Source of the DNA: Aphelenchoides besseyi
Taxonomy: Eukaryota; Nematoda; Chromadorea; Rhabditida; Aphelenchoididae
Direction: 5' to 3'
Length of the DNA stretch: 64,000 nt
NCBI GenBank assembly: GCA_024699855.1
Contig: JAMPIQ010000001.1
Coordinates: 11,656,001 to 11,720,000, forward strand
The notes under the pieces were generated by a model. The model made no database searches. It saw only the letters and a program-made list of their open reading frames with translations, and was not told the DNA's origin. The position numbers were made by a program, and so were the translations under genes. Shown here piece after piece: positions 23,392 through 35,588 of this stretch. Position 1 is the stretch's first letter, and every line of letters begins with the position of its first letter.

Positions 23392-25725
23392 ATGGTTCTA
23401 CGGTGCACGTTTGTTGGGCTTTTGCTGTTCACTGGATGGTTCCAATTAGCAGGTAATTAGATGTTCTGAATAAATCTACGTAAGTTTCATCAGACGCTTG
23501 TACTGCCGGCCTTGGATTAGAACAAATTATGCAGAGTCGTTTAGTTGGACAATCTAATAACGTCTCTCGTGACGGCCCGGTAGTTAATGGTCTCGCTAAT
23601 GCGGTTAATTTTGCAGCGAGTGCTGATCCCGCTCCTCAAAACGTCAACGTGTCGCAGGTTTATAGTTGCAAACTCGTCGGAACGTGAAACAGATGACTTC
23701 TTTCAGTTGACATGCAATGACTTCAGCGACGCGTGTTTATGGCGAACTTCTGACATGTCGTTGCTCCCGTACTATCAATCGACCTACAAATTCGATGCGA
23801 ACATTCTTCGCGTTGCTACTGGAACCGATGTTCAACCGAGTAACAAGAAGCATCAAAATCCCATTAATTTTGTATTTAAGGCGATTCATACGCGATTACC
23901 GTTTCACAGTCGGGCAATGCAAGTGACTTTGCAATTCTGGAGAGTCCCGTATTTTGTCAGAGCGGAAATGGTGTTTTGATGTTAAGGTAACTCGTGTTAT
24001 TTCATTCTTACGTTAGAATTCCTAGAGCATGGACATCAAATGGTGTTCAATTGCAAGCGTGCGCGAAAGCCGATAGCGCCGCATCGTTTTCCTATTGTAG
24101 TCTTCTAATGACAAACTACAACCAGCCGGGACCTTTCTCTGTAACGATTCCGCAGCCAACACCACAAATTCCGATCAAACTTTACATCATTGCTACCGAT
24201 TTCAATTACACAAACGATCAATATCGAGGTGGTTTTGCAGCGATTGATGATTTGTCGTACAAAGCTCAAGATTGTCCCGGATTTTCACCTTCGACAGTTC
24301 CAAGTCTGCCGCCATTTACCGGACCAACAACCATTGGACCAACACCGACGATGCCTCTAATTGTCACAAACGCAACTGCTGTAGCGGTTAGTGTCTCGCC
24401 AACAACTTCGGGTTCTTCATCTGTCACGTCAACAACTTCCGGAAGCTCAACCATGACTTCAACTTCAACAAGTACAAGTACAAGTCAACGACCCTCAACT
24501 GTCAATCCAATAGGCCCGGCTATTCCAAATAACATTGCAGTTAGTAACTCCACAACAAATGGATCACGAGCTGATGGTTAGTCAAAAGATCGGGTCTTGA
24601 GTGCACTTTTGGCCATCGCTATTTAACTCGCTTGTGCCGTTAATTTTGTTTGTGAATAAACAGCTTTACGAACACGCTGCTGAAGTTTTTAACCAAATTG
24701 CACGGCACTTTAGAAACCCCAAAAAGATACGAAATCTGACTTTAGACACGAAAAACTCCACCGAATCTGAGGAGTATGAAGGGATGGAAACTCCGTTTGG
24801 ATTAGATGCCACTTATATGACAACAACATCTCACTCGTTTGAGTTTGAAAGAGAAACAGAAGAAACCACACTGGAGGAAATGACAACCTTGGCAGCGGAA
24901 AGTAACGATGGAACCAAATCGGAAAACGGGACGAACAAAAACTCAACATCTCTACGCCCAATGCAACGGGCCCTCAATCCGTCAGTTCAAAATTATGAAG
25001 TTGAATCGGGAGATGGAAGTGGTAGTCGCATCGATTCGAATGAAACTGATGATGTTGAAGCATCAACTTCTGGATCGGGCAAAGAAGACGAAAATACTGA
25101 AGACTCAACGCTGAAACCGTTTTTGGTATTTTCACTTCCCGATGATGTAACGGCAGCGACTTCATTTCCACGACCAATAATCAATTCAAATCAATCAGCC
25201 GCGAATTTGACAACTTCAGAAACTGAAAACACGAACTCAACAGAAGAACCGCAAATCGCTGCTCATCCACAACTTTACGTTCACAATCGATTGATTGCAA
25301 AACTTCCAACATCCAATGAAGAAAACGAAGAACAAACAAAAACGACAACGGAAGAGTGACTAATGACAAAGCTCTTCGGTCACGGACAAAAAACAGACGA
25401 GAGTATGTGAACACAGTTGTTTGTATGTTAAACGTTGATTTCAGAACCACCGTTAAACTCAAACCTGCCTGCACCTCAACCGTCATATTCTGGCTATGAC
25501 CAACAGTATCAGAGCATTCAACAAGCGAATATACACATGCCAACTGAATCAACTACTCAACCTCCGTGGTTTGAATTCACTACCTTCTATCCGGGACAGC
25601 GAAAAGGACGTCCACCGTTTAAAGCAAATGAACTGCAAGAACAACAAGCGCATTTCATTAACGGTTATTCGCTGAAACATCAACCAGCCGCTGCTATCAA
25701 TACGATGCATAGACCTATGGTCTAA
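23392..25725 (+). CDS. Secreted MAM-like domain protein with mucin-like Ser/Thr-rich tail
   Basis: The signal peptide is MVLRCTFVGLLLFTGWFQLA. Exon 2 continues to NVNVSQ and splices (gtttat...tttcag) to LTCNDFSDACLWRTSD. The domain then runs through FDANILRVATGTDVQPS, DSYAITVSQSGNASDFAILE, SPVFCQSGNGVLMLR, RGGFAAIDDLSYKAQDC. The C-x-F...CLW opening and the GxAAIDDL-xxC close match the MAM fold layout. It is followed by Thr/Ser repeats (24380-24490) and a long acidic, Asn- and Thr-rich, probably heavily glycosylated region (24690-25350). A last exon (25445-25725) is Pro/Gln-rich. Two junctions, near 24560-24690 and near 25355-25445, do not join in frame with canonical sites; the span could be two genes or contain an indel. 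Confidence 0.6.
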
Positions 25726-25894
25726 GTATGCACAATAGAACTCATTTCAGCTCCGTTGTATCATCTCATTATCGCATAAAAAATTTGAATAAGAGCGTTA
25801 TGGAAATTTTTCGTAGGACAGAATACGCGACTATTTCTCATTTTGATTCGACAGTCATACGCGTGCATTTCGTCTTCAAGTTTATGAACTGAAA

Positions 25895-26757
25895 ATGGAA
25901 GTCTCCGAGGACGATCTGCACAAATGTATGAACATTATGCAACAGCTGATAAAACGCTTGAGTTCGAGTGGGCACCTATCGGACGAATGTAAACTGTTGC
26001 ATTGCGAAATGAATGCGACCATCGAAAACAGCGAAGAAGTCTACGAGATGGTGAATGCACAGACATCTGATGTTAACGAGCTTTCATTTCAGTTGAAGAA
26101 ATTGCTCGAACAGCAGAAGAAGAAGTGGACACGTGCCATCAAAAACGAACTTCGCGCTCAGAAATCGTTTGCGGACATCTCGGAGGTGAGTGAAAGTGAA
26201 TGTGAAAACTGCAAATTCAAACTCGTAGATTGATGTTGAAGTGACGAGTAGCGACAACGAAACGGCGGCATCTCCGGATACGATGACCGCCGTCGAAGCC
26301 ACGACTTTCGATTCGTTGGGCGACAGACTGCAAAAACTAAGCGGATTTATGGTTCAAGTAAGAGCACACATAATTGGATCTTTGGATAACACCTCTTCCA
26401 GATGCACGTCGAAATCGAACGAAACGCATTCATCGAGCGGCTTAATCGTCGTCGACGACGTAGCAAACGGAATCATTGCGGCGGTTTCTACGGAATCGAA
26501 GAGTTGACTGCTGGTTGGTTTCCGTTCGAATTGAAGTCCAACGAGTTGAGCTTTTAGCCTGCAAACAGGTGGAGAGTTGTTTGGAGACGACTTTGAATTC
26601 ACTCGAAAATCTAAAGAATAAAAACTACGTACTCCAACGATCGGCTGGAATGTCACAACACGATCTGAATTTCCTGACCGCCAAATTCCGTGATATTCTC
26701 TCAAAGATTCGAATGCAAATTCAGGAGTTGTCGCAACAACATGATCGCAGTGAATAG
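25895..26757 (+). CDS. Coiled-coil protein of unknown function
   Basis: Four exons join in frame to about 240 aa: MEVSEDDLHKCMNIMQQLI..., a helical FQLKKLLEQQKKKWTRAIKN segment, an acidic VTSSDNETAASPD spacer, and a C-terminal heptad-like region (CKQVESCLETTLNSLENLKN, FRDILSKIRMQIQELSQQ). There is no signal peptide or transmembrane segment. The charged coiled-coil pattern resembles small kinetochore, centrosome or SNARE-adaptor proteins, but no family is recognised. Introns start at 26186 (gtgagtg), after FMVQ (gtaagagc) and after LTA (gttggttt). AATAAA at 26773-26778. Confidence 0.65.
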
Positions 26758-26937
26758 TTTATTTGAGATGGAGAATAAACTAAATGACTTTGTTTATTGG
26801 AACACTTTGATTATGCAATACAATTGAGATATAGAATAATTGGGCGTGTGTCTAAGCGTGTATGGTTCGAAACTTTTTGTATCTGATAATTGATTAACCA
26901 CCAAATAAGTAACTAACAAATCATAGCAAACAGAAAC

Positions 26938-28495
26938 TTAATAGGGACCTGAAAAAAGATACGGAGCTGCATATTGTTGGGCGTTTTGCATCGTCGAATA
27001 GGTGGGTGTATCATTTGCGGTCTGAATACCGTTTGTTGGTTGAGCGTTCGATACTGCGGCAGCCGCAGCAGCGACGTAAGATGGATATTGATAGGAAGTA
27101 GAGTAATCAAAGTTCATTTGTCCATATCCAGGCGTGTAGAAATATCCATTGAATGCGTTCGATTGACCGGAATAAGCTGTTGTTCCCGCGGCCACAGACG
27201 GAGCGCTTGCAAATCCAAAAGCTGAAGGATTGAAGGTTAATCCCTAAATTAATAGTTTGAACATAAAATGTAGCTGCACTGTTACATACCGCACTTTCGT
27301 TTGATGCCCACGACAAATCGGCAAGTCCCGAAGTGCATGTCGTAGAATTTGGGCTTCCATTGATTCCTGTCGTTGTTAAATTCGTGCCGATAGGACCATT
27401 AGTAAGAAGGGAATTTGGATCGGTATTCAATCCCGTGGCTTTTTGGTAATCAACTAAGGTTACTCCCAGACCGGCCGTGTTAAGACCTGCTCCAACTAAC
27501 GCAGAAGTCGAATCGGATCGCAACAAACCACTCAGATGTGGATGAGTAGTGGTCGAGTCCAAAGGATTTTCGTTGGAATCCAACGATTGACCAGAAGTTA
27601 AATGAGCAGTTGGTTGTAATGTCTTAAGTTCGGATTTCATCAAGACAGTTGAATTTAACGATTCCAGTTGTACATCGGACTTCAATTCATTTAATTCATG
27701 ACCACCGATTGTGTTCTCCAGTAGAGTTGATTGCCTGCAATACGTGCTTACAGAAGAGTTATTCCGTCGACCTACTCAAGTCCGAATTTTGGTTCTGATG
27801 TTTCAGAAGAAATCGAATTGGATTGCTCTAATCTGTTCACTTCAACATATCCATTTGGAGTATTTGCAGCACTGCTGTGAGTTGTAGGAATGCCGTTGGC
27901 CAGCGCTGCTGCTGCACGTTTTGCTGCCGCTTCAGCTTTCATCGATGCAACCGTTGGTGGTTTCGGTTTCTGTTTGTCTTGTTGACGTTGTTTAGCTCGT
28001 CGATTCTTGAACCAAACTTGAATGCGCGATTCTTGAAGATGAATCTGTTCGGCTACGCGTTCACTAAACGAATTTGTTTACTTGAAAGTCAAATAAATTG
28101 ATTTTGTGGGTTTTCAACAGTAAAATCAATAAGTTGAAGAACTCAGGAATTACATCAAAACACACCGAGTAACAATATCCGGGTATTGCGAACTCAAAAA
28201 CAACTCTTCCAAGACTTCCAATTGATGTCGATTGAATGTCGTACGTTCTCGGCGGTTTTTACGTGGTGGGATTCCCAAAGCTAAAGTTGTAGTTGTGAAT
28301 CGCTTGAAGTTGTCTGTACCCACCATTTGACTGCAAACTGCTGGGAAGCATTGCCATCGGCATCAAAGACGGATAACCGAAGTTGTTGGTCGCCGAACTC
28401 AAAGTTGTTGCATTGCTGACAGGAGTGACAGTCGAAGTCGATGTTGCTGCCGGAAGATGACTTGCGTACGTGGCAAATGCAGCACCATAAACCAT
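26938..28495 (-). CDS. otx: Otx/orthodenticle-type K50 homeobox transcription factor
   Basis: A DNA-binding paired-like homeodomain protein. Exon 1 starts at 28495 directly behind TTTAG ([17 protein letters not shown]...), and splices by gtgggtac to [20 protein letters not shown]. The homeodomain continues [19 protein letters not shown], an intron, then [20 protein letters not shown] and RRAKQRQQ. Lys at homeodomain position 50 (WFKN) is the signature shared by Otx, Pitx and Gsc; RRERTTF, QYPDI and RAKxRQQ favour Otx. An Ala-rich segment ([13 protein letters not shown]) and a Ser/Thr/Asn-rich tail follow, ending with a Tyr/Gln-rich stretch ([15 protein letters not shown]) typical of activation domains. 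In nematodes this class (ttx-1, ceh-36, ceh-37) specifies sensory neurons. The orthology within the class is not settled. Confidence 0.82.
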
Positions 28496-30984
28496 GCTAA
28501 AGGGATCGTGAAATGTGGGGTAGAAGTTGGTTGGAAAACGATCAAAAAACGGTTTCACTTCCGTAAAACAATTACCGCTGCAAATGGAATAATTAAAAGG
28601 ATTTGCCGAGCTTAAGAGACGGTTAAAAAACACGTGACCATATTAACAACAACAGTTAGTTTAACCCTTCGATACTAAGCCAATCGAGCAAAACCAATCT
28701 TCTCAATGAGCTTAAACTAATCCTCAAACAAGGTTAGTACACGACTCAATCAAAAGCTGTGCAGTGATATTGAAAATGATGCTATTCAGTAAAAACAAGA
28801 CAAACGACCGTTACCTGTCGCACTTGTCGTTTTGCGATCAATCAGTTTTGGTTGATACACGAAATTTTCGTTGAGTCTTTTCGTGGATTTGCATAATTTT
28901 GCGTGTCTCTATTTCAAAACTTTGCCACTTGTCCGCACTTGTTTGTTCCCCATTTTCGTGGTCCGTTTACCGTAGTGAGTCAACGGGAATGAAACTGCAA
29001 ATCACGCGAATTGCTATTCGTTTCTCTCTCTCGCTTATCAACAACTTTTTCGTTGAACGAGTCGATTGATCGATCGTTAGAAAGCGACAAAAACGGGACT
29101 GTTGCGTAAACTAATGATTGTGGTGCCGATTTCCGTGTTAACAGCCGTGAACTGCACAAACAGTACGCGCGGCCTTGTTATCACAGTTCAAGATTTGTGT
29201 TCACTTCGGCAATCTGTGATCAAACGGCGCTCAATGGAGGTGTTTTTGTGACTACGAAAAAGTCTCTTTTGATAGAAACTTATCGTTAAGATTAGTGTAA
29301 ATCAATGGTCATAATAGTCCACAGAGTTTATCATCCACCCGCAGTTGAGCCGCTTAAAAAATTAAACTCAAAATGAAGCCGATTATTCTAATCTCTGGGG
29401 ATGAGGAACAGCAAACATATGAGACCTTTGGCATTCTTACTGAAACAAGATCAGCACTCGTAAGCTGACATGAATTCTCGAGGATTATGTGTGATTCGAA
29501 CGGGATTTATTGACAAGCATGTAATACGCGAGTGCGTAAGCGGCTTGAGTGTTTCAATTGACAACGCGAAACAAAGCGGATCGGAGAGTTTATCAGCGCT
29601 GAGAGATTATCAATTGGAATCGATCCTTTTCAAATTCATGCGATTAAAGACATAAATCGAGTAATCGGACTAACAACTTAAGTTGGCCCTTATAAACAAT
29701 GCTGAGAACAATCGTATCAGTCGTTGAAGATCGAGAGTTAAGTAGAGAAATCCGATAGACAAGATTTCTGAAAGTCGGATAGTGCGCTTCTAGGGCTCAC
29801 GCAAAGTCCGGAAGCGAGAGATTAGACCTTCGGAAGGCGTGAATCTCCATGTCGGTTTACGGTCGGCGTTTAGCGAAAGACGTCGCGGACGGAAATCACT
29901 CGGTTGCCGCGGTGACCGTCGACTGCGATGGTGATGAGTCTAACAGCCCTATCGAGAAGACCGAAAGCCATAAGATGTACGACGATATTGCCGAGGGCTT
30001 CAACGCTAATCCCCAGCCAATCTTTTAGAATTAACACGCGAAGAGATGGTGCGCATTGAGGTCCACGAAGAACGGAAGATAAAAACGAAATTTGGTTGGC
30101 GGTAAACCAAATTCCAACGCATTCCGTTGATTCACTAACCATAATCCTCGTCTTTCATCACAGCGAAAGCAGATTTATCGAAAATGCCAAAAGACTTCAA
30201 AGTTTAAGAAATCGAATTCCATTAAACGCAATTAAAAACCCTTGATTACAGTAGCCATTCGAATGTGATTTACGAGTCTTTTAATTGGCTAACTTCATCA
30301 TGAGACGTGTTGTTTGCTTAACACTCGCATCGAGTTGCGAGTCTACAAACGCTAAAGAAATCAAAAGGCGAAAAGTTAATGAGTGGCTAATGGAACAGAA
30401 AAGGACCATGTTTCCAACGCGGGAAAATGATTTGTTATCATGCCTTTTTGATTAGTGATTGTGAGCACTTGAAACACCTCGACCGTCGTCATCTAACTCA
30501 ATTGTTAACAAAAGAAAATTGTTGCAATTAAAACACTTACCTTAACATCCTTCAGAATGGAATTTGACAACAAACTTCGACACAAGAATTGAGGAACACA
30601 ACTTAACGATCATCACTGTGATCACTTTGTTGATACGGTAGAGAGCGAAGTCGGAAACTCCACCTTCGATCTCAAATGTCGCGCAGTTTGACCTGCCTGC
30701 CACGATTGTCAGTTCCCGCGGTCAAACAAGGAGCTCGTAGCTTCTGCTTCAGGTAAACAAAGGACACGCTCCGTGTATTTTGTCGAGGACAATTGCTGCT
30801 GGATATGAACGAACAATTGTTTGTTGGCCAACAGACAATACGGAAGGACGATAAGATCTAAAGTTTGTTAGTCACATCCTCGTTTCCAGTTGCGTAATTT
30901 CCGTCGACCTTCTGGTAATCAAACGTGGAACATGTTTATGTTTGATTTTGTGAGAACTTTTGTTTGTACGAGAGTACGAAACGT
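28496..30984. other. Large regulatory-type intergenic region
   Basis: About 2.5 kb upstream of the homeobox gene and downstream of the DOMON gene. Developmental regulators often have such extended upstream DNA. Apart from the small frame at 29849-30028, no gene or RNA gene is recognisable. Confidence 0.4.
29849..30028 (+). CDS. Possible 59-codon small ORF, acidic
   Basis: An ATG-initiated frame, MSVYGRRLAKDVADGN... ending EGFNANPQPIF, lies in locally GC-richer DNA inside an otherwise gene-poor stretch. The peptide has a sensible composition (acidic, few rare residues) and an in-frame stop just upstream (TGA), so ATG would be the true start. An overlapping minus frame (29870-30142) is less protein-like. 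It could also be a single exon of an unresolved gene. No family is recognised. Confidence 0.25.
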   Translation: MSVYGRRLAKDVADGNHSVAAVTVDCDGDESNSPIEKTESHKMYDDIAEGFNANPQPIF

Positions 30985-32838
30985 TTATTCAAATTCACGT
31001 ATGTTAACTATCAGCCACAAAATTGAGCTGAAGATCAATGAAGATGCACAGAAATTGGCGCTGTTTTCAATCGTTTGCGAATCGACAAACTCGAATGTTG
31101 CTGTGCCTCGGTTATCTTCTGAAAAAAAACGAAGACGATTAAACCAACTCTCGATCTCTACTGCAAATACTTACCGCCATGATAAGCAAATTCGTCTTCA
31201 CGATAGAAAACACGATCACGATTCTTCGCGTTTTGAAGTGTCGTTTCAGTGATCCATTTTCGTTCGCCATGTTTTTGGCCTTTGGAATAAATTCCAAACA
31301 ATTGGCCGTTCAACGAGTGGTCAGTCGGCTCGTTGGCTGAAACGAAATTGCGCATTCAAGTCAATCACTGTCATGTTGGCTCTTTGAAATCGAATCTCAG
31401 AATTCATAGTTCGCACCTTTCGGTCTGTCGCTGCGCATCTGTTGAACTTGTCGGCTACTTACTTGAAATCGGCCGGCGAAACATAACTATTGTTCTTCCG
31501 ACTATTTGAATACCAAAAGCCGCACTTAGACTGTTAACACCGTTAAAATGCTCATCAGGTAACGGAGTGGATGTGTCGCCGCGTGAGTAGGCGTCTCGTA
31601 TATGTAATTTTGTATCGTCAATGACCATCGCATAAACAACATCCGCACAACTCATTGGATGAAGAGGAGCATTGAAAGCTGATTCTGCTGTAAACGATAC
31701 AAAACGTTTGAAAAGAAGCAGTAAAACTCACTGAAACCTCCATTCTCAATCGAATTCAATGGAAATGTTCGACACTCATTAGTCAAATTAATCGGCTTCC
31801 ATCCAATCGCAGCATAAGAAACAGTATCAAAGTCCAAGATCACTTCCAATTCATTTCCAATAACTCGTGAGTAAACGAAATCGTTAGACGTAACGGCCGT
31901 CTGTTTATAACAAGACTCATCGAATAGCCCATAACTGATGTAGTCAGCACCATCTTGAGAATTATGTCCCGCAGTATTGAAACAATGATCTGATGTTTTG
32001 TTGAAAGCTGAATCTTTTTCGCAGTTTGTTCCAAAACGACCAAATTCGCAAAAACATATTTGACTTATATCGGAGTTCTCTTGTTTACGACAAATCCCGT
32101 TGTCTCCACAATCAGTATTGAATTTACAGTCAACTAGAAACTGTTGCTTTGATATGCGTGTCGACAGGTTACCTTTGATTTCACAAGCTACACCGACATG
32201 TTGGTCATCGCAAACACAACCCTCTGATTTCCATTCACCGTTTCTGTTGCATTCTGTATCGTCATTCTGACGTGCATTTTCTTCAATTGAATCGATTATG
32301 TCAACAGGAGAACAAGAAAAGTAGACAAAATCCATCGAGCGTTCTTCGGCTTTTTTCAAAATTTGCAGTTGACATCGGCGACATGTGTGTTTGAATTTCA
32401 CTTCTCGAGTTTGCTCCTGGACTTGAGACGGTGGAGCATCAAAAAACTGTTCGTTAAAGTTCTCTTCGGGCGCAACAGTTTCAACGAAACTGCCATTGTT
32501 CGAAAGCAAGTTGATTTGCATGCCGCCCTAAACGAGTTTCGAATAAAGAAGCTCCTCACTCACTTCATGGCCATATAACTGTCGCCAATTCAATTCGTAA
32601 CTTCGACCAACAACAAAAGTTGTGTAGTTTGCTGAAACGTCTAATGATGGGTTGCTAATCAATTGAACTGACTGTTGTTCTGCAATGGGATTCCACATGG
32701 TCGAACGTTTGCGTGACTGTTAAGTGAGTCGAAATGCGGCCAATTGGCTTCGGGAAACAGTAGTTGGATGTGTCCGCTAAGCTTGTGGACAAATAGAACT
32801 AACAAGGTGCTTAGTAATCGAAATGAAATATTTTGCAT
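30985..32838 (-). CDS. Secreted EGF- and DOMON-domain protein, likely membrane-attached
   Basis: The start at 32838 gives a signal peptide (MQNISFRLLSTLLVLFVHKL), then a conserved nematode-type opening (GHIQLLFPEA, RPCGIPLQNN). A 41-nt intron (gtcagttc...acgtttcag) is needed to stay in frame to TNYTTFVVGRSYELNW. Two EGF-like Cys clusters follow (CNRNGEWKSEGCVCDDQHVG and CKFNTDCGDNGICRKQ...CFCEFGRFGTNC). The DOMON domain then reads YSRVIGNELEVILDFDTVSY, AAIGWKPINLTNECR, ADVVYAMVIDD and ANEPTDHSLNG. DOMON folds bind heme or sugars. The C-terminus ends in a short hydrophobic stretch (SLIFSSILWLIVNIREFE), compatible with a lipid anchor signal. The intron after RRPISS (about 125 nt) is longer than its neighbours. 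Stop 30985-30987. Confidence 0.82.
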
Positions 32839-35588
32839 CGGAAATACCGAGTGAGAGGTTTTTGTTGTTCATCGCCGTTTTCAGGTTCCGTTTGTTTCAC
32901 GTTGTAAATTTGAGGGCACGAGTGATGTTTGGAGGCAATTCGACGATTATTGCGAAGCGGTGGGGATGAGCGCTACGAAATGGACGGCAATTTTGCGGCG
33001 GTTTTCAACTTTTCGTTACAACGATTGTAATTTCGATGATGTTACGCAATTTCGACGGTTAATCTTGCGCAACAACCAAACGACATCTTAGTCGCTCGAA
33101 GGTCAACAACCGAGTTTGAAGCGGTGAAGAGGTGGAAAACACGTTCGGTTTGACAGAAATTTAATTAATGTTATGGACTTTGAATTCAGTTATTTCTCGG
33201 TGTTATGGAAGCGTAATTACCCTAATGGAGTTCCGTTATTACGTTATGAAAAGTTAATTATCGTCGCCATAGAGTTTCCTGGTATGTCTGCTTAACTATA
33301 AATCTGAAGCGAAAGTCGAAGTGTAAGCGAACTTCCGTTTCGGCGATATCTCACGTGTTCGAATACGGTCGAGAGTTACAAAGAAACGAACATTAAAATT
33401 TGATTTTTAATTGAAAACTCGAATGACATCAGGGATGTTTAATCCGCTAGAAACCATTGTGTAACAACAAACACATTCGATGTTGACCTCTTGCTTTCAC
33501 AGCAGACGGGTTGAAAAGATGAATTGATTCTCGTGATTTATTGATAAGAAGAACAATATACATTCCATAGTCGAATTATTGAAACAGGAAATGAAAAAAC
33601 TGCCGTTGGCTACGATTCTTTGACTTCCCTCGTATTGCAGTTTCGTTTTCTGGGCTAAAAGATTATCGAGCACTCTCTTGCTCTAAACGGCCTTTCGAGA
33701 TGTGCGACGGGACTTGTTTTTGTTTGTTTCGAAAAGTCCAAAAAACTTTCGAACTTGTTGTTGTCTAGTTCACGTGTCAAGGACGAACCTCGCATCTTCT
33801 AGATTTCATAACCCAACTCTCGACTATTATGCTGATAAGAAAAGACGAGAGCACTCAAACGAAAGTTTTTGGTTCTTCTGCGTAATGATAGCCACAATGT
33901 TTCTGTGTCCAAAGATCTTACGTCTATAATGATGCAGACGAACGTAAAACAAATTCCTCTTCCAACGTTTCTGTGCGTCATGAGTTGAGGAATCGTGTGA
34001 ATTAGTTGACGCGTATGTTGAAATCTGTGGAAAAACCTTTCCAGTGTTAGATTGCCGAGTTTAAGAGTTTCAGCAAAAAATGTAAACGAACACCAATCGA
34101 ATTTTACGACTCGAAATTCCCGTAACGGCCACTTTAATTGCCTGCCGTTCAGTTTGTGTTGATCGCAAACAATAAAAACGTGTGGAATGAACGAGAAGGT
34201 TGTTGGCTGGAGCGGAAATTGCGAAACACACGGTCCTCTTCTCCCTGCGGCCAATTGGCCCAGACGACTGACTAGTGGTTTTCCTGCCTCTCGTCCGTTT
34301 TCTCACATAAATCGGAGACAGGACCGTGTCTTTTACCCTCAGGACCTCTCTCGGACTTCAACTGCATTTTATTCTCCGAGGATATTGTTTTGCTGAATCT
34401 TGGAGTTTTTGTAAATTGTTCAATTTTAAGCAAATTTTTCGTAAAATATTTCGAATGGTCGGTTCCACCAAGTTGCTTTTCTTGTCGGTTTCAGTAACGG
34501 CTCCTGGCACCGCAAACTTTTCGGCGAAGTAGTTGTTGAGAAAATCACAATGCTCTACGCTTCTCCGTTGCTGAGCAAAACGCAGTCCTTTGTACGATTC
34601 GAGTTTACGAAATTGAGAGCCATATGGTTCTCTGGTTTCAGATTTTTTTCGCTATTCACATGGATTCACAAGACTTCTAATGAAGCCATTGACGCACTTT
34701 GAACAGATTTTTTGTTCTAATTATCCTTGATTTTACGTTCGGTCGCTACGGGTAACCGAAGTGGAGGGTTTACGTATGAACGGATTGCGGTGATTAGAAC
34801 GCGGAGTGTTCGGATTTAATGTCACGGGGATACATCAGTTGGTTTAATGTGCAAACGTCGAGTAGTTGAAGAGAATGTCACGCCTCTTTCACCACCTAAA
34901 GGGGCGGGTCTTTATCATCCGACAAAAACACGACTGTTCGCTTTTTGTTTTCGTTCGAGCTCAATCACACGCAACTCGTGGAACAGTCGGACAAGCAAAC
35001 CGTTCTTTCCAATGTAATCTCATTTCTTTCGACGTTTCCTGTCTCATCTGTACAAACGTTGACAGGTAGGCAGTTGGCTGGGATGCGTGCAATCAGCGAA
35101 AAACAGGCCCCCGACTTTTCTCGACTTTGGTAGTTTGCAGAAGTCATTTTCTAAAAACGAACAATGACGATGAACTCCCACGAATTTTGCGTGAAAATAT
35201 CGTATTAAATTTCATACCGTTTTGGTTTCTCGACTATTTAAAGCCACAGTAAACAGTTTTGGTTTTTAGGTGAACTCAACGCCCTTGTTGCCTTCTCACA
35301 ACTTTCTACGCGTTTATCCTCCGTGTAATGCCCAATAAGGAAATCCATAGGTAAGTACTGTAGACAACTTAATCTCTGACCATTCGTTTATTAATGGTTC
35401 ACGAGACTAAAAGTATTACCTATATTCGTTGTTTCAGCCGCTCAAGCTTAATCTTGTCAAGCGGAGACGAGGAATTCGTTTTCTGCCCTGCACAACATTT
35501 CTAAGTGACAAATTTGGTACGAAACCAAAAAACTTTAAAGAAACCGGAACTCGAAGAGAACATTTGAAGTCTTCTAATCAGCAAGCAA
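32839..35588. other. Large intergenic region between divergent genes
   Basis: About 2.7 kb between the DOMON gene (-) and the PRL phosphatase (+). Open frames of 60-150 codons occur on both strands but none has a recognisable motif, signal peptide plus domain, or coherent splice structure. A GTAAGT site (35351) and TTTCAG (35436) upstream of the PRL start hint at a 5' UTR intron. Confidence 0.35.

Noticed and set aside
29760..29850. Possible structured RNA with an imperfect hairpin around CCTTCGGAAGG
   Set aside because: The stem is short with mismatches and it does not fit a tRNA, snRNA or other family known to me.
33799..34254. 151-codon minus frame
   Set aside because: Long for the region, but rich in residues typical of antisense translation, with no motif or acceptor near its ATG.
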